From assembly GCF_000422805.1 (NCBI RefSeq), contig NZ_KE383923.1, forward strand, positions 560,773-624,772: a DNA stretch of 64,000 nucleotides, read 5' to 3'. A program made the position numbers and the translations under genes. Positions 34,203 through 43,507 of this stretch are shown here, piece after piece. The stretch's first letter is position 1, and every line of letters starts with the position of its first letter. Below the pieces are notes generated by a model. That model was not told the DNA's origin. It ran no database searches and was given only the letters and a program-made list of their open reading frames with translations. This DNA is from Nocardioides halotolerans DSM 19273 (lineage in GTDB: Bacteria > Actinomycetota > Actinomycetes > Propionibacteriales > Nocardioidaceae).

Positions 34203-35285
<1,083 letters not shown>

Positions 35286-35423
35286 GGTGGTGCGCTCCCT
35301 TCACCGGCAGGTACGTGCCGGACGATCCGTAGTGAAGTGACGCGGGTCACCCTAGGTGGCACCGCGCTCCGCGCGATAGAGCGTCCGTCCGGAGGGGCGG
35401 TGGGTTGACGCCGGAGTCCTGTC

Positions 35424-35439
35424 GTGGGAGCGTTCCCAC
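35424..35439. promoter_or_regulatory. LacI-type operator (CebR-box-like), site 1
   Basis: GTGGGA and TCCCAC arms flank GCGT. The central 14-mer TGGGAGCGTTCCCA differs by one base from the CebR box I remember from Streptomyces (TGGGAGCGCTCCCA). It lies in the divergent region of ugpC and the sugar-binding gene, and matches the site beside the lacI-type gene at 40423-40434. Confidence 0.75.
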
Positions 35440-35478
35440 GGAATGTGACGTGCGTTACAGAAACGTTATCCACGCTTC

Positions 35479-35507
35479 TTGACCACCCTGGGCGTAAGCG
35501 TTTACAT
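35479..35507 (+). promoter_or_regulatory. promoter and second operator of the sugar-binding protein gene
   Basis: TTGACC (35479-35484) and TTACAT (35502-35507) are 17 bases apart. The palindrome GTAAGCGTTTAC (35494-35505), another LacI-like pattern, overlaps the -10. A leader of about 70 bases with GAGGAAG precedes the ATG at 35582. Confidence 0.6.
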
Positions 35508-35581
35508 GCTCGTAACGGAGCGGGCAGGGCGGTCGGGAGAGAACGCGACAAACCTGCTGACCCATGAAGAGAGGAAGAGGC

Positions 35582-36958
35582 ATGCGAACACGCAACACGC
35601 GTCGAGTGGCGGCCCTGGCTGCCGCGGTGCTGGGCGCGGGGCTTGCTCTGGCGAGCTGTGCCGACGACGACGACGGCGGTGGCGCCAGCGGCACCTGGCC
35701 CGGCGCCGACAAGACCGAGTGCAAGGACCTGGAGCAGCTCGCCGACTTCGGCGACCTGTCCGGCAAGGAGGTGGGGGTCTACACCTCCATCGTCGCTCCT
35801 GAGGACCAGGCCCAGAAGGACTCCTACAAGCTCTTCACCACGTGCACGGGTGCGAAGGTCAAGTACGAAGGCTCCAAGGAGTTCGAGGCCCAGCTGCCCG
35901 TGCGTGTGCAGGCCGGCAACCCGCCGGACATCGCGTTCGTCCCGCAGCCCGGTCTGCTGAAGACCCTGGTCGCGACGGGCAAGGTCGTCGAGGCGCCCTC
36001 GCAGGTCTCCGACAACGTCGATGAGTTCTTCGGCGAGGACTGGCGCGCCTACGGCAGCGTCGACGACAAGCTGTACGCCGCGCCGCTGGGCGCGAACGTG
36101 AAGTCGTTCGTGTGGTACTCGCCGTCGATGTTCGCCGACAACGGCTGGGAGGTCCCGGAGACCTGGGACGACATGCTCGCCCTCTCCGACACCATCGCGG
36201 CCAGCGGCATCAAGCCGTGGTGCGCCGGCATCGAGTCCGGTGAGGCCACCGGTTGGCCCGCCACCGACTGGCTCGAGGACGTGCTGCTCCGCACGGCCGG
36301 GCCCGACGTCTACGACGACTGGGTCAGCCACGACGTGCCGTTCAACGACCCGCAGATCGCCGAGGCGCTCGACCAGGTCGGCGGCATCCTCAAGAACGAC
36401 AAGTACGTCAACGGCGGCATCGGCGACGTGAAGTCGATCGCCACCACGGCGTTCCAGGAGGGCGGTCTGCCGATCCTCGACGGCAAGTGCGCCATGCACC
36501 GCCAGGCGGGCTTCTACGCCGCCAACTGGCCCGAGGGCACCAACGTGGCCGAGGACGGCGACGTGTTCGCCTTCTACCTGCCCACCGTGAGCGAGGACTT
36601 CGGGCGACCGGTCCTCGGTGGCGGCGAGTTCGTGACGGCGTTCTCCGACGACACCGTCGTCCAGGCCCTCCAGACCTACCTGTCGACCGACGTGTGGGCC
36701 AACGAGAAGGCCAAGAACACGCCGGGCGGCGGCTGGGTGAGCGCCAACAAGGGTCTCCAGGTGGAGAACCTCGTCAGCCCGATCGACCAGCTCTCCGGTC
36801 AGATCCTCCAGGACCCCGACGCGGTCTTCCGCTTCGACGGTTCGGACCAGATGCCCGGAGAGGTGGGCGCGAACTCCTTCTGGAAGGAGATGACCGCCTG
36901 GATCACCGGTCAGAGCACGGCCGACACTCTCGACCACATCGAGAGCAGCTGGCCCTGA
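35582..36958 (+). CDS. sugar ABC transporter substrate-binding lipoprotein (AglE-like)
   Basis: 458 residues. Signal peptide with lipobox LASC and lipidated Cys26, then a family 1 solute-binding fold: YEGSKEFEAQLPVRVQAGNP and DIAFVPQPGLLKTL near the N-terminus resemble alpha-glucoside-binding AglE, and GWPATDWLEDVLLR and GWVSANKGL later on. It delivers an oligosaccharide to the following permeases. The adjacent beta-glucosidase and CebR-like operators would instead favour a beta-glucoside such as cellobiose; the substrate is therefore open. The ATG at 35582 is preferred to 35564 because GAGGAAG lies between them. Confidence 0.85.
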   Translation: MRTRNTRRVAALAAAVLGAGLALASCADDDDGGGASGTWPGADKTECKDLEQLADFGDLSGKEVGVYTSIVAPEDQAQKDSYKLFTTCTGAKVKYEGSKEFEAQLPVRVQAGNPPDIAFVPQPGLLKTLVATGKVVEAPSQVSDNVDEFFGEDWRAYGSVDDKLYAAPLGANVKSFVWYSPSMFADNGWEVPETWDDMLALSDTIAASGIKPWCAGIESGEATGWPATDWLEDVLLRTAGPDVYDDWVSHDVPFNDPQIAEALDQVGGILKNDKYVNGGIGDVKSIATTAFQEGGLPILDGKCAMHRQAGFYAANWPEGTNVAEDGDVFAFYLPTVSEDFGRPVLGGGEFVTAFSDDTVVQALQTYLSTDVWANEKAKNTPGGGWVSANKGLQVENLVSPIDQLSGQILQDPDAVFRFDGSDQMPGEVGANSFWKEMTAWITGQSTADTLDHIESSWP

Positions 36959-36984
36959 TCCTGAGTGACGCCTGACCCGACCCG

Positions 36985-37015
36985 GGTCCCGGCCGGCCTC
37001 GTGCCGGCCGGGACC
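36985..37015. terminator. intra-operon hairpin between binding protein and permease genes
   Basis: GGTCCCGGCCGGC and GCCGGCCGGGACC form a perfect 13-bp stem with loop CTCGT. It likely reduces read-through or protects the 5' mRNA, so that the binding protein exceeds the permeases, as in other ABC sugar operons. Confidence 0.75.
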
Positions 37016-37117
37016 GGGCCGGGGCTCGCCCAGCGCTGAACGGCCGCGACCCTCGCCGCCGATGCGTCCCACGACCGGCCCCGGCGGCGCCCGCCGCTCG
37101 AGACCTCGGGAGAGTTG

Positions 37118-38077
37118 ATGTCTGCAGGTGAGAAGTTCGTACAGCTGGTGATCTGCGTCGCCGTCTTCTTCGGCGTCGTCGCCCTGATCCTGCTGGTGAC
37201 CTCGCGGCTGCGGTCGCGCAGCGGCGAGCGCATCCAGTTCGCCGCCTTCGTGCTGCCCGCCGTGCTGCTCATCGCGGTCGGGCTGCTCTACCCCGCGATC
37301 AGCACGATTATCACGTCGTTCAAGGACAACACCCAGACGGAGTTCGTCGGTCTCGACAACTACCACACCGTCTTCACCGACAGCCAGCAGCTCAAGGTGC
37401 TGCGCAACACCGCGCTGTGGGTCGCGCTGGTGCCGACGCTGTCCACCTTCATCGGCCTCGTCTACGCCGTGCTGGTCGACCGGGCCCGGATGGAGAAGTT
37501 CGCGAAGGCGCTCGTCTTCCTGCCGATGGCGATCTCCCTGGTGGGCGCGTCGATCATCTGGAAGTTCGTCTACGCCTACAAGGACAATGAGAACGACCAG
37601 ATCGGGCTGGCCAACCAGGTCCTGAAGTCGCTCGGCTTCGACACCTACAACTTCCTGCTCAACGAGCCGTGGAACAACCTGTTCCTGATCGTGATCATGA
37701 TCTGGGTCCAGGCCGGCTTCGCGATGACACTCCTCTCCGCGTCGATCAAGGCGATCCCCGAGGACATCGTCGAGGCGGCCCGGCTCGACGGGGTCAGCGG
37801 GCTCAAGATGTTCCGCTACATCACGGTCCCGAGCATCCGGCCCTCGCTGATCGTGGTGCTCACGACCATCAGCATCACGACGCTGAAGGCCTTCGACATC
37901 GTGCGTACGGCGACGGGCGGCAACTTCGACACCAGCGTGCTGGCCTACGAGTTCTACGTGCAGAGCTTCCGCTCGAACAACGCCGGCCTCGGTGCGGCGC
38001 TCGCCGTGCTGATCTTCGTCCTCGTCCTGCCGATCGTCGTCTACAACGTCCGTCAGTTGCGAAAGCTGGGTGCCTGA
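37118..38077 (+). CDS. sugar ABC transporter permease (MalF/AglF type)
   Basis: 319 residues; an extra N-terminal helix (residues 6-28), a basic linker, then the six-helix MalF-like core, with the EAA loop EDIVEAARLDGVSGLKMFRYI that docks to the ATPase. The additional helix is typical of AglF-type permeases. The ATG at 37118 follows GGGAGAG. It ends in TGATG, sharing one base with the next permease start. It forms the inner-membrane channel with its neighbour. Confidence 0.88.
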   Translation: MSAGEKFVQLVICVAVFFGVVALILLVTSRLRSRSGERIQFAAFVLPAVLLIAVGLLYPAISTIITSFKDNTQTEFVGLDNYHTVFTDSQQLKVLRNTALWVALVPTLSTFIGLVYAVLVDRARMEKFAKALVFLPMAISLVGASIIWKFVYAYKDNENDQIGLANQVLKSLGFDTYNFLLNEPWNNLFLIVIMIWVQAGFAMTLLSASIKAIPEDIVEAARLDGVSGLKMFRYITVPSIRPSLIVVLTTISITTLKAFDIVRTATGGNFDTSVLAYEFYVQSFRSNNAGLGAALAVLIFVLVLPIVVYNVRQLRKLGA

Positions 38078-39018
38078 TGACCATCGCCGATCCCGACGTC
38101 TCGGTCGAGCAGGCGCTCGCAGCCCAGACGAGCGCCGCGTCCAACGCCAAGAAGGCGCTGTCGTCCCCGTGGGCGTCCCTGGCCGCGGTGGTCATCGCGG
38201 TGCTGTGGACCCTGCCGACGGCGGGCCTCCTCATCTCGTCGTTCCGCTCCGAGGACGACGTCAAGACCAGCGGCTGGTGGACCGGGCTCACCGGCCCCTT
38301 CACCACCGAGAACTACCGCGCGGTGCTCAAGGGCACCGACGTCGACCTGGCGACCTACTTCATCAACACCATCGTGATCACGATCCCCTCGGTGCTGATC
38401 CCGATCTCGCTGGCGGTGCTCGCCGCCTACGCGTTCGCGTGGATCAAGTTCCCGGGCCGCGACCTCCTGTTCGTCGCGGTCTTCGCGCTGCAGATCGTGC
38501 CGATCCAGGTCACGATGATCCCGCTGCTCAAGCTCTACGTGCAGCCGCCGTTCAACCTGGCTCCGCTCGCGGGCGGCGACGCCCCCGGTGGCGGCTTCTA
38601 CACGATCTGGCTCTCGCACTCGATCTTCGCGCTGCCGCTGGCGATCTACCTGCTGCACAACTTCATGTCGCAGATCCCGGGCGAGCTCATCGAGTCGGCG
38701 CGGGTCGACGGCGCCGGGCACGTCCAGATCTTCAGCCGGATCATGCTGCCCCTGATGGCCCCCGCCATCGCGGCGTTCGGCATCTTCCAGTTCCTCTGGG
38801 TCTGGAACGACCTGCTCGTCGCCCTGGTCTTCGGCGGTGGCAGCCTCGACGTGTCGCCGCTGACGGTGCGGCTGGCCGAGCTGTCCGGCACCCGCGGCCA
38901 GGACTGGCACCTGCTGTCGGCCGGCGCGTTCGTGTCCCTGGTCGTCCCCCTGATCGTCTTCCTGGCCCTCCAGCGCTACTTCGTGCGCGGGCTGCTGGCC
39001 GGAAGCGTCAAGGGGTGA
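38077..39018 (+). CDS. sugar ABC transporter permease (MalG/AglG type)
   Basis: 313 residues with six predicted helices and the EAA loop GELIESARVDGAGHVQIFSRI. A polar N-terminal extension of about 40 residues precedes the first helix, and an insertion rich in Gly/Pro (LAPLAGGDAPGGG) lies in a periplasmic loop, as in AglG relatives. Start ATG overlaps the upstream stop (TGATG). Its 3' end overlaps the convergent beta-glucosidase by eleven bases. Confidence 0.88.
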   Translation: MTIADPDVSVEQALAAQTSAASNAKKALSSPWASLAAVVIAVLWTLPTAGLLISSFRSEDDVKTSGWWTGLTGPFTTENYRAVLKGTDVDLATYFINTIVITIPSVLIPISLAVLAAYAFAWIKFPGRDLLFVAVFALQIVPIQVTMIPLLKLYVQPPFNLAPLAGGDAPGGGFYTIWLSHSIFALPLAIYLLHNFMSQIPGELIESARVDGAGHVQIFSRIMLPLMAPAIAAFGIFQFLWVWNDLLVALVFGGGSLDVSPLTVRLAELSGTRGQDWHLLSAGAFVSLVVPLIVFLALQRYFVRGLLAGSVKG

Positions 39019-40390
39019 CCCCGACGCCGACTGAGGAGCTGTTCAGGTGCTCCGCCAGCCAGTGGAAGGACGCCTTGGGCGTCCGCGTCGGACCCTGCGG
39101 GTCGACGTGCACGATGCCGAAGGTCTTGGTGTAGCCCTCGGCCCACTCGAAGTTGTCCAGGAGGGTCCACACGATGTACGCACGGACGTCCGCGCCGCCC
39201 TGCCGCGCCCGCTCGGTCGCGGCGATGTGGTCGCGCAGGTAGGCGATCCGGTCCTGGTCGTCGAGGGTCTCGTCGGGGTAGGCGGCGCCGTTCTCGGTCA
39301 CCAGGACCGGCAGGCCCGTGCGCGCGGACGTGTCGACCAGGAGCTCCTCGAGCCCGGACGCGTCGACCTCCCAGCCGATGTCGGTGCGGGGCTCGCGGAC
39401 GACGAACGACACCGGCGCGGACCCCGGGTAGGCGTCGGCCTCGGGGTGCCGGGCGGCGGCGCCGGGCGCGGCGGTGCGGAACGGCGTGTAGTAGTTCACG
39501 CCGACCCAGTCGGCGGACCCCTGCACCAGCGCCAGGTCGCCGTCGCGGACCAGGTCGGTGTCGGCGAGCTCCGGAGCGACGGCGAGCAGCCCGTCGTCGT
39601 AACGGCCGTCGACGAGCGGGCCGAGCCAGACCCTGTTGCGTATCGCGTCGATCCCGTCGGTGGCGGCGACCAGCTCCGGGTCGTCCGGGTCCTCCGGCCA
39701 GAACGGCGCCAGGTTGAGCACGATGCCGAGGTCCTCGACGCCGGCGGCGTGCAGGCGCTCCGCGGCCAGGCCGTGACCGAGCAGCAGGTGGTGCGCCGCC
39801 CGGTGTCCGGCACCGCCCTCGCGCCGGCCCGGGGCGTGCACGCCCGCGGAGTAGCCGAGGTAGGCCGCGCACCACGGCTCGTTGTGCGTGGCCCAGACAC
39901 CGACGCGGTCGCCGAGCCGGTCGTGGACGACCATCGCGTAGTCGGCGAAGGCCTCCGCGGTGTCGCGGTTGAGCCACCCGTCGCGGTCCTCGAGGGCCTG
40001 CGGCAGGTCCCAGTGGTAGAGCGTCGCCGTCGGGGACAGGCCGCGTGCGAGCGCGGCGTCGACGAGCCGGTCGTAGTAGTCGAGGCCGCGCGTCTCGACC
40101 CGCCCGACCCCCTCGGGCACGATCCGCGGCCAGGCGATCGAGAAGCGGTACCAGCCGGCGCCCACGGCGGCGACGAGGTCGAGGTCCTCCTCGTAGCGGT
40201 GGTAGGAGTCGCAGGCTACCGAGCCGTCGAGCCCGTCCTTCACCGCCCCGGGACGGGCCGCGAAGGTGTCCCAGATCGACGCGCCGCGACCGTCCTCGGC
40301 CACCGCCCCCTCGATCTGGTACGCCGCAGTGGCGACGCCGTAGGCGAGGCTCGATCCGTCGGGGAGGCTGCTGCGCACCGTGTCCACCAC
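39008..40390 (-). CDS. beta-glucosidase, glycoside hydrolase family 1
   Basis: 460 residues, no signal peptide, so cytoplasmic. GH1 features: YGVATAAYQIEGA at the N-terminus, HWDLPQAL, acid/base Glu in THNEPWCAAY, nucleophile Glu in VLVTENGAAYPD and the C-terminal LLDNFEWAEGYTKTFGI. It would hydrolyse imported beta-glucosides such as cellobiose. The GTG at 40390 lies exactly six bases after TAGGTT (minus strand), giving a leaderless mRNA; the operator at 40423-40434 sits near its -35, so control by the adjacent LacI protein is likely. Confidence 0.92.
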   Translation of the reverse strand: MVDTVRSSLPDGSSLAYGVATAAYQIEGAVAEDGRGASIWDTFAARPGAVKDGLDGSVACDSYHRYEEDLDLVAAVGAGWYRFSIAWPRIVPEGVGRVETRGLDYYDRLVDAALARGLSPTATLYHWDLPQALEDRDGWLNRDTAEAFADYAMVVHDRLGDRVGVWATHNEPWCAAYLGYSAGVHAPGRREGGAGHRAAHHLLLGHGLAAERLHAAGVEDLGIVLNLAPFWPEDPDDPELVAATDGIDAIRNRVWLGPLVDGRYDDGLLAVAPELADTDLVRDGDLALVQGSADWVGVNYYTPFRTAAPGAAARHPEADAYPGSAPVSFVVREPRTDIGWEVDASGLEELLVDTSARTGLPVLVTENGAAYPDETLDDQDRIAYLRDHIAATERARQGGADVRAYIVWTLLDNFEWAEGYTKTFGIVHVDPQGPTRTPKASFHWLAEHLNSSSVGVGVTP

Positions 40391-40422
40391 CGGCCCAACC
40401 TAACCCACCCGGGCCGGTTCGC

Positions 40423-40434
40423 GGGAGCGCTCCC
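40423..40434. promoter_or_regulatory. LacI-type operator (CebR-box-like), site 2
   Basis: GGGAGCGCTCCC is a perfect 12-bp palindrome between the divergent beta-glucosidase and lacI-type genes, four bases before the regulator's ATG. With flanks it reads CGGGAGCGCTCCCA, one base from the CebR box and the same core as site 1. Confidence 0.8.
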
Positions 40435-40437
40435 ACG

Positions 40438-41454
40438 ATGACGGGCATCAAGGACGTCGCGCGCGAGCTCGAGATGTCGACGGCGACCGTGTCCCGGGCG
40501 CTGCGCGGGCTGCCCGGGGTCTCCGACGAGACCCGGCAGCGGGTCCAGCGGACGGCGAAGCAGCTGGGCTACGTGCCCTCACCCGGGGCCGCCGGACTGG
40601 CGAGCGGCCGGACCCGCACGGTCGCCGTCGTCGTGCCGTTCGTGACCCGCTGGTTCTTCGCCTCCGTGGTCCAGGGCGCGGAAGAGGTGCTGCGGGAGGG
40701 CGGCTACGACCTGCTCCTCTACAACCTCGCCGGCTCGGGTGCCGCGCGGCACCGCGTCTTCGAGGGCGGCCGGCTGACCAAGCGCGTCGACGCCGTCCTC
40801 GTGCTGAGCCTCCAGCCCACCGACGACGAGCTGACGCGCCTCACCGCCCTGGGCCGGCCCGTGACGTTCGTCGGCGCCGACGTGCCGGGTTGGTCGACGG
40901 TCCGCATCGACGACGAGGCCGCCGCCTGCACGGCGACGGGTCACCTCGTCGAGCTCGGCCACCGGCGCATCGCCTACGTGGGTGGCCCGGGCGAGCTCGA
41001 CGTCACCGCGCCCAACGCCCGCGAGGCGGGCTACCGGGGCACGCTGCGCTCCGCCGGCCTCGCGCACGACCCGAGCCTCGAGGTCGACGGCGGGTTCACC
41101 CTGCCCGGCGGCATCGACGCCGGCCGGCGACTGCTCGACCGGCCCGACCGGCCCACGGCTATCTTCGCGGCGTCCGACGAGATGGCGATCGGCGTGCTCC
41201 GCGCCGCCCGCGAGCTCGGCCTGCGCGTGCCGCACGACGTGTCGGTGGTCGGCATCGACGACCACGAGCTGGCCGGGTTCTTCGACCTCACCACGGTGGC
41301 GCAGCCGGTGGTGGAGCAGGGTCGGCTGGCGGCGCGGCTGGTGCTCGACGCGCTGGCGCCGGGTGCGGCGAAGGGCGGGTGGCACCCCGCCCAGGTGATC
41401 CTCCCGACCACGTTGCTGGCGCGCGGGAGCACCGGCCCGCCGCCGACCGCCTGA
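40438..41454 (+). CDS. LacI family transcriptional regulator (CebR-like)
   Basis: 338 residues. N-terminal helix-turn-helix and hinge (GIKDVARELEMSTATVSRAL), then a periplasmic-binding-protein-like sensor domain with VAVVVPFVTRWFF, HLVELGHRRIAYVGG and the VVGIDDHELAGFFDLTTV region. The palindromes at 40423 and 35424 fit a LacI-type dimer, so it most likely represses itself, the beta-glucosidase and the upstream importer until a disaccharide binds. The ATG follows the operator directly; no ribosome site is visible, and initiation may be weak or leaderless. Confidence 0.9.
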   Translation: MTGIKDVARELEMSTATVSRALRGLPGVSDETRQRVQRTAKQLGYVPSPGAAGLASGRTRTVAVVVPFVTRWFFASVVQGAEEVLREGGYDLLLYNLAGSGAARHRVFEGGRLTKRVDAVLVLSLQPTDDELTRLTALGRPVTFVGADVPGWSTVRIDDEAAACTATGHLVELGHRRIAYVGGPGELDVTAPNAREAGYRGTLRSAGLAHDPSLEVDGGFTLPGGIDAGRRLLDRPDRPTAIFAASDEMAIGVLRAARELGLRVPHDVSVVGIDDHELAGFFDLTTVAQPVVEQGRLAARLVLDALAPGAAKGGWHPAQVILPTTLLARGSTGPPPTA

Positions 41455-41463
41455 CCCGGACGA

Positions 41464-42669
41464 TCAGTCGGCCGGGCGCCCGGTCGCCGCTTGGGAGATC
41501 TCGCCGGCGTTCGCGCGGTCCACCGTGAGGTTCTCGCCCGTGGCGGGGTCGAACAGGTGCATCTTGGACGTGTCGACCCAGATCTCGGCCTCGTCGCCCT
41601 CGGCGATCGTGCTGGACCCGTCGAGGCCCACGACGAGCTGGGTGCGCAGGGCCTCGCCGTCGAGGTCGCGCTCGAGCTGCTCCAGCTGCTCGCGCACCTC
41701 GGGCGGCGCCTCGAACGGGATGTAGGCGTAGGCCTCGTTGCCCAGCCACTCCACGACGTCGACGGTCGCCCGGAACGTCGATCCCTTGCGCGAGGGGTCG
41801 ACCACCGACGCGTCCTCGAACGCCTCCGGCCGGATCCCGGCGATGAGGAGGCCCTTGTCGGCGGCGCGCTCGGCCTTCTCCGGGGAGATCTCGACCGTGC
41901 CGAACGGCAGCTCGACCGAGGTGCCCGTCACCGTGGCGGGTAGGAAGTTCATCGGCGGCGACCCGATGAAGCCGGCCACGAAGAGGTTGCCCGGGTTGCC
42001 GTAGAGCTCGCGCGGGGTCGCCAGCTGCTGCAGCAGCCCCCGCTTGAGCACGGCGACCCGGTCGCCCAGCGTCATCGCCTCGGTCTGGTCGTGGGTGACG
42101 TAGACCGTGGTGATGCCGAGCTTCTTCTGCAGCCGCGAGATCTCGCTGCGCATCTGGCCGCGCAGCTTGGCGTCGAGGTTGGACAGCGGCTCGTCGAAGA
42201 GGAACGCGTCGGCGTCGCGCACGATGGCGCGGCCCATGGCGACGCGCTGGCGCTGGCCACCCGAGAGGTTGCCCGGCTTGCGCTCGAGGTGCTCGTCGAG
42301 CTCGAGCGTCCTGGACGCCTCGCGCACCTTCTCGTCCACGGTCTTGTCGTCGGCCTTGGCCAGCCGCAGCGGGAAGGCGATGTTCTCGTAGACGCTCAGG
42401 TGCGGGTAGAGGGCGTAGTTCTGGAACACCATCGCGAGGTTGCGCTCGCGCGGGGCCAGGTCGTTGACCACCTTGCCGCCGATGACCATCTCGCCCTCGG
42501 TGATGTCCTCGAGGCCCACGATCATCCGCAGCAGGGTCGACTTCCCGCAGCCCGACGGACCGACGAGGATCACGAACTCCCCGTCGGCGACGTCGATGCT
42601 GACGTCGTTCACGGCCGGGAACCCGTCGCCGTACCTCTTGACGATGTTCTTCATCTCGATGGCTGCCAT
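41464..42669 (-). CDS. sugC: trehalose-type ABC transporter ATP-binding protein
   Basis: 401 residues with Walker A GPSGCGKSTLLRM, VFQNYALYPHLSV, NLSGGQRQRVAMGRA, FLFDEPLSNLDAK and VYVTHDQTEAM, and a C-terminal MalK-like regulatory domain containing GIRPEAFED and IWVDTSKMHLFDP. It closes the lpqY-sugA-sugB-sugC-like operon (three bases after the sugB stop). A long extension with LEQLERDLDGEALRT lies in the regulatory domain. Probable role: energising trehalose uptake. Confidence 0.88.
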   Translation of the reverse strand: MAAIEMKNIVKRYGDGFPAVNDVSIDVADGEFVILVGPSGCGKSTLLRMIVGLEDITEGEMVIGGKVVNDLAPRERNLAMVFQNYALYPHLSVYENIAFPLRLAKADDKTVDEKVREASRTLELDEHLERKPGNLSGGQRQRVAMGRAIVRDADAFLFDEPLSNLDAKLRGQMRSEISRLQKKLGITTVYVTHDQTEAMTLGDRVAVLKRGLLQQLATPRELYGNPGNLFVAGFIGSPPMNFLPATVTGTSVELPFGTVEISPEKAERAADKGLLIAGIRPEAFEDASVVDPSRKGSTFRATVDVVEWLGNEAYAYIPFEAPPEVREQLEQLERDLDGEALRTQLVVGLDGSSTIAEGDEAEIWVDTSKMHLFDPATGENLTVDRANAGEISQAATGRPAD

Positions 42670-42672
42670 CGG

Positions 42673-43506
42673 TCAACCCTTCACTGCGCCGGAGGTCAGG
42701 CCGGCCACGATCTTGCGCTGGAAAATCAGGACGATGACGATGATCGGGATCGTCGACACGACGGCTCCCGCGGCCAGCAGCGACGCCGGCCGGTTGAACG
42801 GGTCGGAGCCGACGAAGAACGACAGCGCGGCCGGGATCGGACGCGCCCGCTCCGTCGAGGTCAGCGAGATCCCGAACACGAAGTCGTTCCACGCGAAGAA
42901 GAACGTCAGGATCGCCGCCGTGAACACCCCCGGTGCCGCGAGCGGGACGATCACCTTGCGGAACGCCTGCCAGGAGGTGGCGCCGTCGACCTGCGCCGCC
43001 TGCTCCATCTCCCAGGGAATCTCCCGGAAGAACGCCGACAGGGTCCAGATCGCCAGTGGCAGCGTGAACGACATGTAGGGGATGATCAGCCCCGGCCAGG
43101 TGTCGTAGAGGCCGAAGGTCCGCCACATGTCGAACAGCGGGCCCACCAGCGAGACGACCGGGAACATCGCGATCGCCAGCGCCGTGGTCAGCACGAACTT
43201 CTTGCCCTGGAACTCCAGCCGCGCGATGGCGTACGCCGCGAGAGTCGCGATGATGACGGACAGCGCCGTCGCGATGAGGCTGATGCCGACCGAGTTGATG
43301 ATCGCCCGGCGGAACTGGTCGTTGTCGAGGACGTCCTGGTAGTTCTGCCAGCCCGCGCTGTCGCCGGACGCCGGGAGGAACCCGGGGCTGCCGTTGGTGA
43401 TCGCGGTCTGCGACTTGAACGACAGCGAGATGATCCACGCGACCGGCAGCAGGCACCAGGCGAGGATCAGCGCGCAGCCGATGACGGTTCCGATCTTCTG
43501 GCGCAT
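42673..43506 (-). CDS. sugB: trehalose-type ABC transporter permease
   Basis: 277 residues, six helices, EAA loop EMEQAAQVDGATSWQAFRKVI. MalG-type permease, second in the SugA/SugB pair. It begins just after the sugA stop. Features such as FKSQTAITNGSPGFLP in the first loop match SugB relatives. The co-operonic LpqY-like protein is the basis for the trehalose assignment. Confidence 0.85.
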   Translation of the reverse strand: MRQKIGTVIGCALILAWCLLPVAWIISLSFKSQTAITNGSPGFLPASGDSAGWQNYQDVLDNDQFRRAIINSVGISLIATALSVIIATLAAYAIARLEFQGKKFVLTTALAIAMFPVVSLVGPLFDMWRTFGLYDTWPGLIIPYMSFTLPLAIWTLSAFFREIPWEMEQAAQVDGATSWQAFRKVIVPLAAPGVFTAAILTFFFAWNDFVFGISLTSTERARPIPAALSFFVGSDPFNRPASLLAAGAVVSTIPIIVIVLIFQRKIVAGLTSGAVKG

Positions 43507-43507
43507 C

